From contig NZ_RBVY01000004.1 in NCBI RefSeq assembly GCF_004000215.1, positions 483,452-547,451 on the forward strand: a stretch of DNA of 64,000 nucleotides, read 5' to 3'. The translations under genes were made by a program, and so were the position numbers. Below, in pieces: positions 36,440 to 45,214 of this stretch (position 1 is the first letter of the stretch; each line of letters starts with the position of its first letter). The notes under the pieces are model-generated. The model saw nothing but the letters and a program-made list of their open reading frames with translations. It did not search any database and had not been told where the DNA came from. This DNA is from Nitratireductor alexandrii. Its GTDB lineage: Bacteria > Pseudomonadota > Alphaproteobacteria > Rhizobiales > Rhizobiaceae.

Positions 36440-37849
36440 ATGACGACAGCCAATGAAATCCTTAAGCAGATCAAGGACAACGACGTGAAGTTCGTCGATC
36501 TGCGCTTCAGCGACCCCAAGGGCAAGATGCAGCACGTCACGATGGACGTGGCGGCGGTCGACGAGGACATGTTCGCCGACGGCGTCATGTTCGACGGCTC
36601 CTCCATCGGCGGCTGGAAGGCGATCAACGAATCCGACATGGTGCTGATGCCGGACACCGAAACCGCCCATATGGACCCCTTCTTCGCCCAGTCCACGATG
36701 GTGCTTCTGTGCGACATCCTCGATCCTGTGTCGGGCGAGGCCTATAATCGCGATCCGCGCACCACGGCCAAGAAGGCGGAAGCCTATCTGAAGTCCGAGG
36801 GCGTCGGCGACACCTGCTATGTCGGCCCGGAAGCCGAGTTCTTCGTCTTCGACGACGTCAAGTACAAGGCCGACCCCTACAATACCGGTTTCGTGCTCGA
36901 TTCGACCGAACTGCCGTCCAACGACGACACCCATTACGAAACCGGCAATCTCGGCCACCGCCCGCGCGTCAAGGGCGGCTATTTCCCGGTGCCGCCGGTC
37001 GATTCGCTGCAGGACATGCGCTCGGAAATGCTGACCGTGATGGCCGAAATGGGCGTCGTGGTCGAAAAGCACCACCACGAGGTCGGCGCCGCCCAGCACG
37101 AGCTCGGCATCAAGTTCGACACGCTGACCCGCAACGCCGACAAGTTGCAGATCTATAAATACGTCATTCACCAGGTCGCCAACGCCTATGGCAAGACCGC
37201 AACCTTCATGCCCAAGCCCGTCTATGGCGACAACGGCTCGGGCATGCATGTGCACCAGTCGATCTGGAAGGACGGCAAGCCGACCTTCGCCGGCAACGAA
37301 TATGCCGGCCTGTCCGAAAGCTGCCTGTTCTACATTGGCGGCATCATCAAGCACGCCAAGGCGATCAACGCCTTCGCCAACCCCTCGACCAACTCCTACA
37401 AGCGCCTGGTTCCCGGCTTCGAGGCACCGGTGCTCTTGGCCTATTCGGCCCGCAACCGCTCCGCCTCTTGCCGAATCCCCTTCAGCACCTCGCCGAAGGC
37501 AAAGCGCGTCGAGGTCCGGTTCCCCGATCCGGCCGCCAACCCCTACCTGTCCTTCGCTGCCATGCTGATGGCCGGGCTCGACGGCATCAAGAACAAGATC
37601 CATCCCGGCCAGGCCATGGACAAGGATCTCTACGATCTGCCGCCGAAGGAATTGAAGCGCGTGCCGACGGTCGCCACGTCGCTGCGCGAGGCGCTTGCCA
37701 GCCTCGACAAGGACCGCGCCTTCCTGAAGGCCGGCGGCGTGTTCGACGACGACCAGATCGACGCCTATATCGAACTCAAGATGCACGAGGTGCTGCGCTA
37801 CGAGATGACGCCGCATCCGGTCGAGTTCGATATGTATTATTCGGTCTGA
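36440..37849 (+). CDS. glnA: Glutamine synthetase type I
   Basis: A 469-residue dodecameric GSI making glutamine from glutamate, ammonia and ATP. The family blocks are [10 protein letters not shown] (beta-grasp region), EAEFFVFDD (metal-binding Glu), the [20 protein letters not shown] block, [10 protein letters not shown], and NRSASCRIP; Tyr398 in DLYDLPPKE is the adenylylation site. The 147-base leader from glnB holds a perfect -35 hexamer TTGACA at 36337 but no good -10, so a second promoter is uncertain. A strong terminator follows. Confidence 0.97.
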   Translation: MTTANEILKQIKDNDVKFVDLRFSDPKGKMQHVTMDVAAVDEDMFADGVMFDGSSIGGWKAINESDMVLMPDTETAHMDPFFAQSTMVLLCDILDPVSGEAYNRDPRTTAKKAEAYLKSEGVGDTCYVGPEAEFFVFDDVKYKADPYNTGFVLDSTELPSNDDTHYETGNLGHRPRVKGGYFPVPPVDSLQDMRSEMLTVMAEMGVVVEKHHHEVGAAQHELGIKFDTLTRNADKLQIYKYVIHQVANAYGKTATFMPKPVYGDNGSGMHVHQSIWKDGKPTFAGNEYAGLSESCLFYIGGIIKHAKAINAFANPSTNSYKRLVPGFEAPVLLAYSARNRSASCRIPFSTSPKAKRVEVRFPDPAANPYLSFAAMLMAGLDGIKNKIHPGQAMDKDLYDLPPKELKRVPTVATSLREALASLDKDRAFLKAGGVFDDDQIDAYIELKMHEVLRYEMTPHPVEFDMYYSV

Positions 37850-37880
37850 TCGGCCCGAACAGCGCGATTGCCGACATCGC

Positions 37881-37911
37881 GAAAGCCCCGCGGCCACGCC
37901 GCGGGGCTTTC
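37881..37911 (+). terminator. Intrinsic terminator of glnBA
   Basis: GAAAGCCCCGCGGC-CAC-GCCGCGGGGCTTTC is a perfect 14-bp stem with a 3-base loop, 32 bases past the glnA stop. The stem ends in a U-rich 3' side (CTTTCTG), consistent with termination. Confidence 0.88.
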
Positions 37912-38009
37912 TGCGTTGTGGAAACACGACATAAAACGGGGCGGCGCATTGTCGGCATGGGCACAAACTCTCTAACTGGGCGTCTTGAACATCCGCGAGG
38001 GGGACGGAC

Positions 38010-38609
38010 ATGAGGGCGACAGCGCGCTTGGCGGTGAGCGGATCGGTCTTGGGCGTGCTGGCGATTGTCGTCGCCTCGTGTCAGACGATGAGCAAAGAGG
38101 AATGCGCCGTCGCCGACTGGCGCATCGTCGGTGAGACCGACGGGGCAGCCGGCCGCACCACCGACTACATTCTCAAACACGCCAAGGCCTGCCAGCGCAT
38201 CGGCATCGAACCCGACCAGTCGGCCTGGCTGGCAGGGCGCGAAGCCGGCCTGATCCGCTACTGCACGCCGCAAAACGCCGTCCGGGTGGGGTCCGAGGGC
38301 AAGAGCTACGCCAATGTCTGCCCGCCACAACTGGACGGGCTGTTCACACAGGGCTATCAGCTCGGAAAACGTGTCCACGAGGCGCGTGCCCGGCGCGACA
38401 GCATCCAGAGCGACATTTCCCGCAAGGAAAACGAACGCCGCGAACTGACGGCCTCGCTCGGCAAGGATCCCGCCAAAGACGCGGCGATCCGCGCACAGAT
38501 CAGCCAGCTCGACCGCGACATCGGCTTTCTCTACGGCTCACAGAACAGCGTCAATCTCGAATTGGGCCGCGCCGAAGCCGAGGCGGAAGGGTTTCTAACC
38601 ACTCTCTAG
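38010..38609 (+). CDS. DUF2799 lipoprotein
   Basis: A 199-residue lipoprotein: MRATARLAVSGSVLGVLAIV leads to a lipobox VASC with Cys24. The domain begins MSKEECAVADWRIVGETDGA and has paired cysteines (KEEC, KAC, YC, VC) that may form disulfides; this is DUF2799, unknown function, usually periplasmic. A coiled segment (about 125-185, RRDSIQSDISRKENERREL) is predicted by composition. Its last 15 bases overlap the 3' end of the convergent unknown gene. Confidence 0.82.
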   Translation: MRATARLAVSGSVLGVLAIVVASCQTMSKEECAVADWRIVGETDGAAGRTTDYILKHAKACQRIGIEPDQSAWLAGREAGLIRYCTPQNAVRVGSEGKSYANVCPPQLDGLFTQGYQLGKRVHEARARRDSIQSDISRKENERRELTASLGKDPAKDAAIRAQISQLDRDIGFLYGSQNSVNLELGRAEAEAEGFLTTL

Positions 38610-39254
38610 CGCGGCGTCCGCCGCAACGGCGCGGGCGTCGAGACGCCGTGCCAGGTCGCGCCGGATCTCGATCCAGGCGAACCGGATCGAATTTTCGACG
38701 ATCTCGGCATCGTAGCGCTTGAGCCGGTCGGCGATCGGCGCCCAGTGCAGCAGCGCCCTGGGGCTTTCGCTAAACGCATCGCCGCCGGCCACCAGGTTCG
38801 CCCACTGTACGCCCTCGAGCCGTGCATCGAATGCCGTCAGCCATGCGGCCAGGGTCGCTTCGTCGCGCATTTCGGCGGCGTTGTCGGCCAGGCCGGCGCG
38901 AAAGCAGCGCTGGGCCAGGCCGTGCCTGCACGCATCGTCCAAGGCCGATCCCGCGCCGACGCGTGCAACCGCATGCACGGCGAGATCGGAAAGCGCCGCG
39001 GCAAACACGTGCATCTTGGCGATATTGACCGAGGCCACGAACGCCTCATCCTCGAACATCGACGGATAACGCGTGCCCATACGCGCCTTGAGATAGCCGT
39101 AGAGCTTCTTCTGCGCGACGAAGGCGGCGCGCGTGCTGACGAAGCCGTACAGCGCCTCGACGCTGTCGATCGGCGCCGTGTCGCGCCGCACCGTCAGGCG
39201 TGACGCGAATTGGCGCAGAAGCGCCAGGCCGGATACTAGTTTAGCGCTCAACAA
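38595..39254 (-). CDS. Conserved-looking hypothetical protein
   Basis: About 219 residues, soluble, with no recognised domain. It is helical and rich in Ala/Arg; blocks such as STRAAFVAQKKLYGYLKARM, YPSMFEDEAFVASVNIAKMH and FAWIEIRRDLARRLDARAV look well formed rather than random. Starts are TTG 39254 or TTG 39251, both preceded by AAGGGG; no ATG is near the 5' end. It ends in a 15-base convergent overlap with the DUF2799 gene and is divergent from the symporter operon. I do not name a function. Confidence 0.65.
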   Translation of the reverse strand: MLSAKLVSGLALLRQFASRLTVRRDTAPIDSVEALYGFVSTRAAFVAQKKLYGYLKARMGTRYPSMFEDEAFVASVNIAKMHVFAAALSDLAVHAVARVGAGSALDDACRHGLAQRCFRAGLADNAAEMRDEATLAAWLTAFDARLEGVQWANLVAGGDAFSESPRALLHWAPIADRLKRYDAEIVENSIRFAWIEIRRDLARRLDARAVAADAALESG

Positions 39255-39314
39255 AACCACCCCTTGCAACCTCTTGATACGACCAATGTCTCAATTCCCA
39301 TTGTCGGGCCGATA

Positions 39315-39334
39315 GATGATCCTGTCCGATCATC
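39315..39334. promoter_or_regulatory. Dyad 1 upstream of the DUF4212/symporter operon
   Basis: GATGATC-CTGTCC-GATCATC is a perfect 7-bp dyad with a 6-base centre, 80 bases before the DUF4212 ATG and in the gap shared with a divergent gene. It suits a dimeric regulator or an RNA hairpin. Confidence 0.5.
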
Positions 39335-39338
39335 AGTG

Positions 39339-39358
39339 CGATTCCCTACCAGGAATCG
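39339..39358. promoter_or_regulatory. Dyad 2 upstream of the DUF4212/symporter operon
   Basis: CGATTCC-CTACCA-GGAATCG has the same 7-6-7 geometry as dyad 1 and lies 24 bases from it centre to centre, but the arms differ in sequence. Confidence 0.5.
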
Positions 39359-39414
39359 GTGATGTGGCCGCTGGCGGCAAATGCTTCCAGCACAATGTAG
39401 GGAGGGAAATAACC

Positions 39415-39690
39415 ATGTCCGGCGAACACGCTCAATTGAGCGACGAAGCCCGGGATCGCTATTGGTCGAAAACCAGAAGCCTGACGATCGTCGTTCTCGT
39501 GCTCTGGTTTTTCTTCTCACTGGTGATCCCCTGGTTCGTCAGCTCGCTCAACAGCGTCACCTTCCTGGGCTTTCCACTTGGCTACTACATGATCGCCCAA
39601 GGCTCGCTGATCGCCTTCGTTGTTCTCATCTTCTTCCAGAACTGGCGCCAGGACCAGATCGACGAAGAATTCGGCGTTGCCGACGACTAG
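39415..39690 (+). CDS. DUF4212 small symporter subunit
   Basis: A 91-residue membrane protein with two helices (SLTIVVLVLWFFFSLVIPWF and YYMIAQGSLIAFVVLIFFQN). DUF4212 proteins are the small partners of VC_2705-type sodium:solute symporters, which here follows after ten bases. GGGAGGG lies before ATG 39415. The acidic C-terminus (QIDEEFGVADD) is probably cytoplasmic. Confidence 0.9.
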   Translation: MSGEHAQLSDEARDRYWSKTRSLTIVVLVLWFFFSLVIPWFVSSLNSVTFLGFPLGYYMIAQGSLIAFVVLIFFQNWRQDQIDEEFGVADD

Positions 39691-39700
39691 GAGACGTATC

Positions 39701-41512
39701 ATGGCCATGATCAAAGGGGCTTTTCTCGACAATATCGGGCGCGTCTACGGGATCTACACCGGCGGCTTCATCGCCTTCATCATCCTGATGGCGATCCTCG
39801 AGCAAATGGGCGTTGGCGCCGACACGATCGGCATCCTGTTCGTCGCCTTCACCATCGCCATCTACGCGCTGATCGGCTGGCTGTCGCGCACGATGGAAGT
39901 CGACGCCTATTACGTCGCAGGCCGTCAGGTTCCGGCGGTCTATAACGGCATGGCCACGGCGGCCGACTGGATGTCGGGCGCGTCCTTCGTGGCGCTGGCC
40001 GGCGGCGTCTATTTCGGCGGCTACGGCTATATGGCCTTCATCGTCGGCTGGACCGGCGGCTACGTGCTCGTCAACTCGCTGATGGCGCCTTATCTGCGCA
40101 AATTCGGCTGCTACACCGTGCCCGACTTCGTCGGCACGCGCTACGGCGGCAATCTCGCCCGCTTCTGCGCGGTCGTGGTGCTCGTGGTGGCGTCGTTCAC
40201 CTATGTCACGGCACAGATCAACGCCACCGGCACGATCGCCGCGCGCGCCCTGCACATCCCGTTCTCCTACGGCGTGTGGTTCGGCCTGCTCGGTATTCTC
40301 CTGTGCTCCATGCTCGGCGGCATGCGCGCCGTGACCTGGACGCAGGTGGCGCAATACATCGTGCTCATCATCGCCTATCTGGTGCCGGTGATCTGGATGT
40401 CGAACGCGCAGGGTTTCGGCATCATTCCGCACTTCACCTATGGCGAGGCGGCGGCCGGCATGGCCCAGTTCGAAGCGCAATACGGTCTCAATCCGCCGGC
40501 TGAGGCCATACCTGGCCTGTCGGTGCTGACCACGCCCCATACCGGACCGGTCGGCGATCTGGCGCAGTGGAAATTCGTCACGCTGGCCTTGTGCATGATG
40601 GCCGGTACCGCGTCGCTGCCGCACATCCTCATGCGTTACTTCACGACGCCGTCCGTGCGGGCGGCGCGCAAGTCGGTGGCCTGGTCGCTGCTGTTCATCT
40701 TTCTGCTCTACTTCACCGCACCGGCCCTCGCCACGCTGACAAAGCTGCAATTGCTCGATCCCAGCCTGCCGACCGCGATCATCGGCAAGTCGATCGAGGA
40801 GGTGCAGAACCTGGCCTGGATCCAGAACTGGTCCGATGTCGGCTTCCTGGCCGTCGTCGATCAGAACGGCGACGGCATCCTGCAATTGAACGAGTTCTTC
40901 ATGCGACCCGACATCGTCGTCTTGGCGACTCCGGAAATTGCCGGCCTGCCCTATGTCATTTCCGGCCTCGTCGCGGCCGGCGGCATGGCAGCCGCGATGT
41001 CGACCGCCGACGGCCTGCTTCTGGCGATCGCCAACGCGCTCAGCCACGATCTTTACTACAAGATCATCGACCCGAAAGCGGACACCGCCGTCCGGCTGAT
41101 CGTGGCACGCGTGCTCCTGCTCGTCATCGGCGCCGCGGCGGCCTTGATCGCCTCGCTGCAGTTGACCGGCATTCTGGGAGCCGTGGCCTGGGCGTTCTGC
41201 TTCGCGGCCTCGGGCCTGTTTTTCCCACTGGCGCTCGGCGTATGGTGGAAACGGGCCAACACGGCCGGCGCGATCGCAGGTATGGTCTTCGGCTTCACCG
41301 CCGGCTCGGCCTATCTCTACTACGTCTATACCGGCGGCACGCCGTGGATGGGGCTCGACCATCTGCGTTTCGGCATCGTCGGCATGGCGACCAGCCTCGT
41401 CGCCATGGTCGTCGTCACCTTGCTGACGCCGGCGCCGGACGAGGAAACCCAACGCATGGTGGACGAAACCCGGGTGCCGACCGGACCGGCCATTCTTGCG
41501 GCCAAGCATTGA
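39701..41512 (+). CDS. Sodium:solute symporter family protein with EF-hand-like loop
   Basis: A 603-residue polytopic transporter of the VC_2705 branch of SSS, related to the acetate permease ActP. About 13 helices are visible; MATAADWMSGASFVALAGG (84-102) and GGMRAVTWTQVAQY are family-typical. Residues 387-398, DQNGDGILQLNE, form a canonical EF-hand calcium loop (D-x-N-x-D-G-x-L-x-x-x-E) in the hydrophilic stretch between two helices. GGAGA lies six bases before ATG 39701. With the DUF4212 subunit it probably takes up acetate or a similar small carboxylate with sodium; substrate is inference. A strong terminator follows. Confidence 0.92.
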   Translation: MAMIKGAFLDNIGRVYGIYTGGFIAFIILMAILEQMGVGADTIGILFVAFTIAIYALIGWLSRTMEVDAYYVAGRQVPAVYNGMATAADWMSGASFVALAGGVYFGGYGYMAFIVGWTGGYVLVNSLMAPYLRKFGCYTVPDFVGTRYGGNLARFCAVVVLVVASFTYVTAQINATGTIAARALHIPFSYGVWFGLLGILLCSMLGGMRAVTWTQVAQYIVLIIAYLVPVIWMSNAQGFGIIPHFTYGEAAAGMAQFEAQYGLNPPAEAIPGLSVLTTPHTGPVGDLAQWKFVTLALCMMAGTASLPHILMRYFTTPSVRAARKSVAWSLLFIFLLYFTAPALATLTKLQLLDPSLPTAIIGKSIEEVQNLAWIQNWSDVGFLAVVDQNGDGILQLNEFFMRPDIVVLATPEIAGLPYVISGLVAAGGMAAAMSTADGLLLAIANALSHDLYYKIIDPKADTAVRLIVARVLLLVIGAAAALIASLQLTGILGAVAWAFCFAASGLFFPLALGVWWKRANTAGAIAGMVFGFTAGSAYLYYVYTGGTPWMGLDHLRFGIVGMATSLVAMVVVTLLTPAPDEETQRMVDETRVPTGPAILAAKH

Positions 41513-41528
41513 CTTGGAGCACACTGCG

Positions 41529-41563
41529 CGCGGGGACGGGCGTCAATCCCGTCCCCGCGTTTT
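41529..41563 (+). terminator. Intrinsic terminator of the symporter operon
   Basis: CGCGGGGACGGG and CCCGTCCCCGCG form a perfect 12-bp stem with a 7-base loop, followed by TTTT, 17 bases past the symporter stop. Confidence 0.9.
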
Positions 41564-41584
41564 CGCGCAACGGACCCTCCCGGC

Positions 41585-41950
41585 ATGGACCACACATTCG
41601 CGGCCTTTCCCCTCTGGGTGATCGTGATCGACTACCTGCTCGGCATCGTCATGTGGACGCTGATCGGGCGGGCGGCGATGAGCGTCTTTTTGCCCGAGGA
41701 TTCCGATTTCTTTTTCATGAAATTCTTCGTGCGGGCGACCAACCCGATCTTGCGCCTGTTCCGCCCGATCACGCCGTCTTTTCTGCTTGATCCGCTGGTG
41801 CCGGTGTTCGTCGCCTGGTTCTTCTACATGATCCGCTTCTACCTGATGCCGTGGCTTTTGGGCTATTCGGTCATGGGCATGCTGTCTTTCCCGCTGGAAG
41901 GGGAAATCGCGCAGGCGCTCTACCGCATGTTCGGCGGCGGCGGCGGCTGA
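41585..41950 (+). CDS. YggT-like membrane protein
   Basis: A 121-residue membrane protein with three hydrophobic segments (about 5-30, 65-90 and 92-108). The core RATNPILRLFRPITPSFLLD resembles the YggT repeat (NP-x-LRP-x-R-x-I-P). YggT proteins are linked to membrane or turgor stress without a known activity. It comes after the symporter terminator, so it probably has its own promoter; no good ribosome site is seen. Confidence 0.7.
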   Translation: MDHTFAAFPLWVIVIDYLLGIVMWTLIGRAAMSVFLPEDSDFFFMKFFVRATNPILRLFRPITPSFLLDPLVPVFVAWFFYMIRFYLMPWLLGYSVMGMLSFPLEGEIAQALYRMFGGGGG

Positions 41951-41970
41951 AGAAGGGCGTCGCCGCCCGT

Positions 41971-42771
41971 TCAGTCGAGTGTCGCCATAAGCGCGTGGGC
42001 GGCAACGATGTCGGCAAAGCGCATCGTGCGCTTGCGCGCCGCCTCGGCATCCTCGCCCCACTGGGCGATGTTCCAGTCCTCGTCGACATGCGCGCTTGCC
42101 CAGGCCCGATCGAGATCGACAGCACCGTCCTCCAGCGCGAGGGCGATCAGCGCCGATCCGGTCAGCGTGGTCATCACGTGCAGGCAGGCGAGCCGGAAGG
42201 GGTCGCTGCGTGCGCGCAGATGGACGCCGACCGCGGCGATCGACTCGCGCGGCTGCTCGACATGCATCACCCCCTCGGCAAGCACGAAACGCGCGCCCAG
42301 CCGCGTCAGCGCCCAGTCGAGCACCGGGTCCCAGGCCTCGGCCTGCAACGCGGCCAGCCGTTCCGGGGTGTCGGCGCGGTAACACACCAGATCCGAGGCG
42401 GCGAAACGCAGAATATCCTCGAGCACCGCCTGCGTATCGTGCGCCACGCCGTCGATCACCGTATTGGCGATACGCGTCACCGGCATCGTCATCGGGTCGA
42501 TGATCTCGCCCTGGGCGGCAAATTCGCCGGCCACCAGTTCGGCCGCCGCCGCATTGGGCAGCGCAAGCAGCGCCCGACCCGGCGTGCGTACCGGCTTGCC
42601 GTCGAGCCGCACCTCATGGCCACTCTCGCCGACCGAAGCGGTGGCCTGCTTGTAGAAGCGTTTCGGCAAGGGCTGGCGCATCTTTTCCTGCGCCCGCTTC
42701 ATCGGATCGGGGCCGGCCAGCCCACGTTGGTCGTTCAGATCGTTGAGTATGTCGCGCATGAGGTTGTCCAT
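41971..42771 (-). CDS. ATP12-family F1-ATPase assembly chaperone
   Basis: A 266-residue protein matching the mitochondrial/alphaproteobacterial ATP12 family, which binds F1 alpha subunits before assembly. The signature blocks are KRFYKQATASVGESGHEVRL, PMTMPVTRIANTVIDG, AWDPVLDWALTRLGARF and FRLACLHVMTTLTGSALIAL, followed by HVDEDWNIAQWGEDAEA, in family order. The long form starts at ATG 42771; ATG 42759 is the alternative. It lies 27 bases downstream of the EamA gene. Presence of ATP12 supports an alphaproteobacterial source. Confidence 0.92.
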   Translation of the reverse strand: MDNLMRDILNDLNDQRGLAGPDPMKRAQEKMRQPLPKRFYKQATASVGESGHEVRLDGKPVRTPGRALLALPNAAAAELVAGEFAAQGEIIDPMTMPVTRIANTVIDGVAHDTQAVLEDILRFAASDLVCYRADTPERLAALQAEAWDPVLDWALTRLGARFVLAEGVMHVEQPRESIAAVGVHLRARSDPFRLACLHVMTTLTGSALIALALEDGAVDLDRAWASAHVDEDWNIAQWGEDAEAARKRTMRFADIVAAHALMATLD

Positions 42772-42798
42772 CGGCAGAAAGGGAAGAATGGCGGCGGT

Positions 42799-43707
42799 TC
42801 AGCCCCGCGGCGGCCGGTTGGCAAGCACGATGCCGACCGCGATCAGCGCAAGCGCGGCCACGATGCGCGCCGACAGCGGCTCGTCGAGCAGCAGCCCGCC
42901 CAACATGACGCCAAAAGCCGGCGTCAGGAAGGCAAAACTGGTCAACCCGCCCGCCGGATAGCGCCGCACCAGCCAGAAGAAGACCAGATAGGTGAACGCA
43001 ACGACGTAGATCGCCTGGAACAGCATCGCCGCGCTGGCCAGCGCCGTGACCTCGCGCAGGGCGGGACCGGAGACCGCCAGCAGCGGTAACGCCAGCACCG
43101 CCGACACGACAAGCTGGTAAAGCAGCACTTTTTCGGGGCTCGCCGTCGCCAGCCTACTTTTGCGGATCACCAGCACCGTCGCCCCCCATAACGCGCCGGC
43201 CACCAGGCACATGATGTCGCCACGGATCGCGGTCGGACCGGGCAGGCTGAGCTTGTCGGAAAAGACCAGCGCGACCCCGCCGAAAGCCAGCACCGTGCCA
43301 ACCAGTTTCATGATCGACATGCGTTCGCCGAGCAGGAAATGCGCGCCGACCAGCACCCAGAACGGCATGGTGTTGAGCATCAGCGCGCTGCGGGCGACGC
43401 TGGTATAGTCCAGCCCCCAGAACAAAAGCACGAACTCGCCGCCGAAAAGCAGCCCCGCCAAAATGCCCGGCCACATCGTGCCGTCGCGTTCGAACAACGC
43501 CACGCCGCGCCAACGACACCAGCCGTAAACGCAGGCGGCCCCGATCGCCGAGCGCAGGATCGTCAGCAAGACCGGGCTGTAGCCAACCCCCGCCAACTTG
43601 GCGGCAACCCCGTTCAGCCCCCACGAAAAGGTGAGCACGACCATCAATGCGGCCGCGAAGCCATCGATCGCGCCGTACCGTTCGACGGGCTGCGCGGTGC
43701 CGCTCAT
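42799..43707 (-). CDS. EamA/DMT-family transporter
   Basis: A 302-residue permease with ten membrane helices in two EamA repeats (about 15-145 and 155-295). FSWGLNGVAAKLAG opens the first; GALWGATVLVIRKS the second. Members export amino acids, metabolites or drugs; no substrate is recognisable. The ATG overlaps the upstream pseudouridine synthase stop by four bases (ATGA), so translation is coupled. Confidence 0.87.
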   Translation of the reverse strand: MSGTAQPVERYGAIDGFAAALMVVLTFSWGLNGVAAKLAGVGYSPVLLTILRSAIGAACVYGWCRWRGVALFERDGTMWPGILAGLLFGGEFVLLFWGLDYTSVARSALMLNTMPFWVLVGAHFLLGERMSIMKLVGTVLAFGGVALVFSDKLSLPGPTAIRGDIMCLVAGALWGATVLVIRKSRLATASPEKVLLYQLVVSAVLALPLLAVSGPALREVTALASAAMLFQAIYVVAFTYLVFFWLVRRYPAGGLTSFAFLTPAFGVMLGGLLLDEPLSARIVAALALIAVGIVLANRPPRG

Positions 43708-44687
43708 CGCTCCGGCGCCTCGTTTTCGTCGAAACCAAGCAGGTTGAAGCTCTGCACCATGTGCGGCGGCAGCGGCGCGGTTACGTCGATCGTGCCACCG
43801 CGCGGATGCGGGATCACGATCCGGCGCGCATGCAGGTGCAGCCGGTTCTGGATACCGCCCGGCATTTCCCAGTTCTGGTCGGCCTCGAAATATTTCGGAT
43901 CGCCGATGATCGGGCAGCCGATCGCGGCGGCATGGACGCGCAACTGATGGGTTCGACCCGTAAACGGTTCCATCTGCAGCCATGACAGCGCCATACCCGC
44001 CTGCTCGATGACCCGGTAGTGGGAGATCGCGTGATCGGCTCCCGCCTCGCCATGCCGGGCAACCCGCATGCGGTCGCCATCCGGTGTCTGTTCCTTGACA
44101 AGCCAGGACGATACCCGGTCCTCGCGCTTGCGCGGCACGCCCTTGACCAGCGCCCAATAGGTCTTTTTGGCGTCGCGCCCGCGAAAGGCCTCGGCCAGCC
44201 GCATCGCGGCCTGGCGCGTGCGCGCCACCACCAGCGCGCCCGACGTGTCGCGATCGAGGCGATGCACCAGCCTGGGCTTTTCGCCCTTCTTGTTGCGCCA
44301 GGCCTCCAGCATCTGGTCGAGATGGCGCGACACGCCCGAGCCGCCCTGCACCGCCAGGCCGGACGGCTTGTCGAAGACGAACACCTGCGGATCCTCGTAG
44401 AGAAGCATTTTCGACAGCAGGTCGGCGTCGCTGCGGTCGCGCATGGTGCGCTGCGTCAAGGGCGCCTCCCCCTTGCGGTCGACGGCAAGCGGGGGAACCC
44501 GCACCACCTGCCCCGGCTCCACGCGCGTGTCCGATTTCGCGCGGCCGCCATCGACGCGGATCTGGCCCGAACGCAGCAGCTTTTGCAACTGCCCGAAGCC
44601 GAGGCCGGGAAAATGCGCCTTGAACCAGCGGTCGAGCCGCATGCCGGCCTCGCCGCTCTCCACCGTGATCTGCTCTACGCCCGCCAT
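43704..44687 (-). CDS. rluC: Ribosomal large-subunit pseudouridine synthase, RluC/RluD family
   Basis: A 327-residue protein with an N-terminal S4 RNA-binding domain (about 12-75, MRLDRWFKAHFPGLGFGQLQ) and a pseudouridine synthase domain. The catalytic Asp145 is in HRLDRDTSG (142-150), with LQMEPFTGRTHQLRVHAAA following. RluC and RluD are not separable with certainty here; RluC is favoured by the linker sequence. The usual Rhizobiales order has a HAD-type gene after rluC; here an EamA gene takes that place. Confidence 0.88.
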   Translation of the reverse strand: MAGVEQITVESGEAGMRLDRWFKAHFPGLGFGQLQKLLRSGQIRVDGGRAKSDTRVEPGQVVRVPPLAVDRKGEAPLTQRTMRDRSDADLLSKMLLYEDPQVFVFDKPSGLAVQGGSGVSRHLDQMLEAWRNKKGEKPRLVHRLDRDTSGALVVARTRQAAMRLAEAFRGRDAKKTYWALVKGVPRKREDRVSSWLVKEQTPDGDRMRVARHGEAGADHAISHYRVIEQAGMALSWLQMEPFTGRTHQLRVHAAAIGCPIIGDPKYFEADQNWEMPGGIQNRLHLHARRIVIPHPRGGTIDVTAPLPPHMVQSFNLLGFDENEAPER

Positions 44688-44727
44688 CGCCTGTCGCCGG
44701 TCATGTCCGTTTCAAGCCGCGCACTTA

Positions 44728-45108
44728 TCATCCGGCAAGAGCTCTTGCGAGCCACAATCCGCAAAACAGAGCCCCCACCGCGCCAATCACGCTGGCGGCC
44801 ATGTAGAATGCGGCCAGGCCGACGGCGCCACGCTCCCACAAAAGCGCCACCTCGAGCGAAAACGCCGAAAAGGTGGTGAAGCCACCCAAAAGCCCGGTGG
44901 CCACGAACAGGCGCAGTTCCGGCGGCGCGCCGACGCGGCGGGCGAGCAGTTCGACGAACAGCCCCATCGCGAAACCGCCGACTATGTTGACGCTCAGCGT
45001 TGCCCAGGGAAAGCCGGGCCCCAGCAGGCGCAGAAACAACAACCCGGTCAAATGGCGCAACGACGCGCCGATGGCGCCGCCGGCCGCGATGATGGCGATA
45101 TCCTTCAT
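44728..45108 (-). CDS. crcB: Fluoride ion channel CrcB/Fluc
   Basis: A 126-residue membrane protein with four helices. The channel marks are GGAIGASLRHLTG, FPWATLSVNIVGGFAMG (pore Asn) and TGLLGGFTTFSAFSLE (the polar TFS track). Dimers release toxic fluoride from the cell. AAGGTG lies about eight bases before ATG 45108. No fluoride riboswitch is evident in the short upstream gap. It precedes rluC by 40 bases on the same strand, a common Rhizobiales order. Confidence 0.93.
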   Translation of the reverse strand: MKDIAIIAAGGAIGASLRHLTGLLFLRLLGPGFPWATLSVNIVGGFAMGLFVELLARRVGAPPELRLFVATGLLGGFTTFSAFSLEVALLWERGAVGLAAFYMAASVIGAVGALFCGLWLARALAG

Positions 45109-45182
45109 GCGGCCACACCTTGGCCATCGCCGGCCCGGAGTCAATCGGGCCGCACGACCTGTTGCACCGCCAGACCTCCGGT

Positions 45183-45203
45183 GCGGGGCGCCTGACGCCC
45201 CGC
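45183..45203 (-). terminator. Hairpin downstream of the flavodoxin gene
   Basis: CGGGGCG-type arms GCGGGGCG and CGCCCCGC form a perfect 8-bp stem with a 5-base loop, 12 bases past the gene end. There is no T-run, so it is a weak or Rho-assisted end at best. Confidence 0.4.
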
Positions 45204-45214
45204 CTCCGGCGTTC

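Noticed and set aside
39626..41524. A 632-codon minus-strand frame opposite the symporter
   Set aside because: Same shadow pattern; the plus-strand symporter has membrane helices and family signatures.
45109..45214. Fluoride riboswitch before crcB
   Set aside because: The gap is only about 100 bases and shows no fluoride-aptamer-like core; the visible hairpin belongs to the end of the neighbouring gene.
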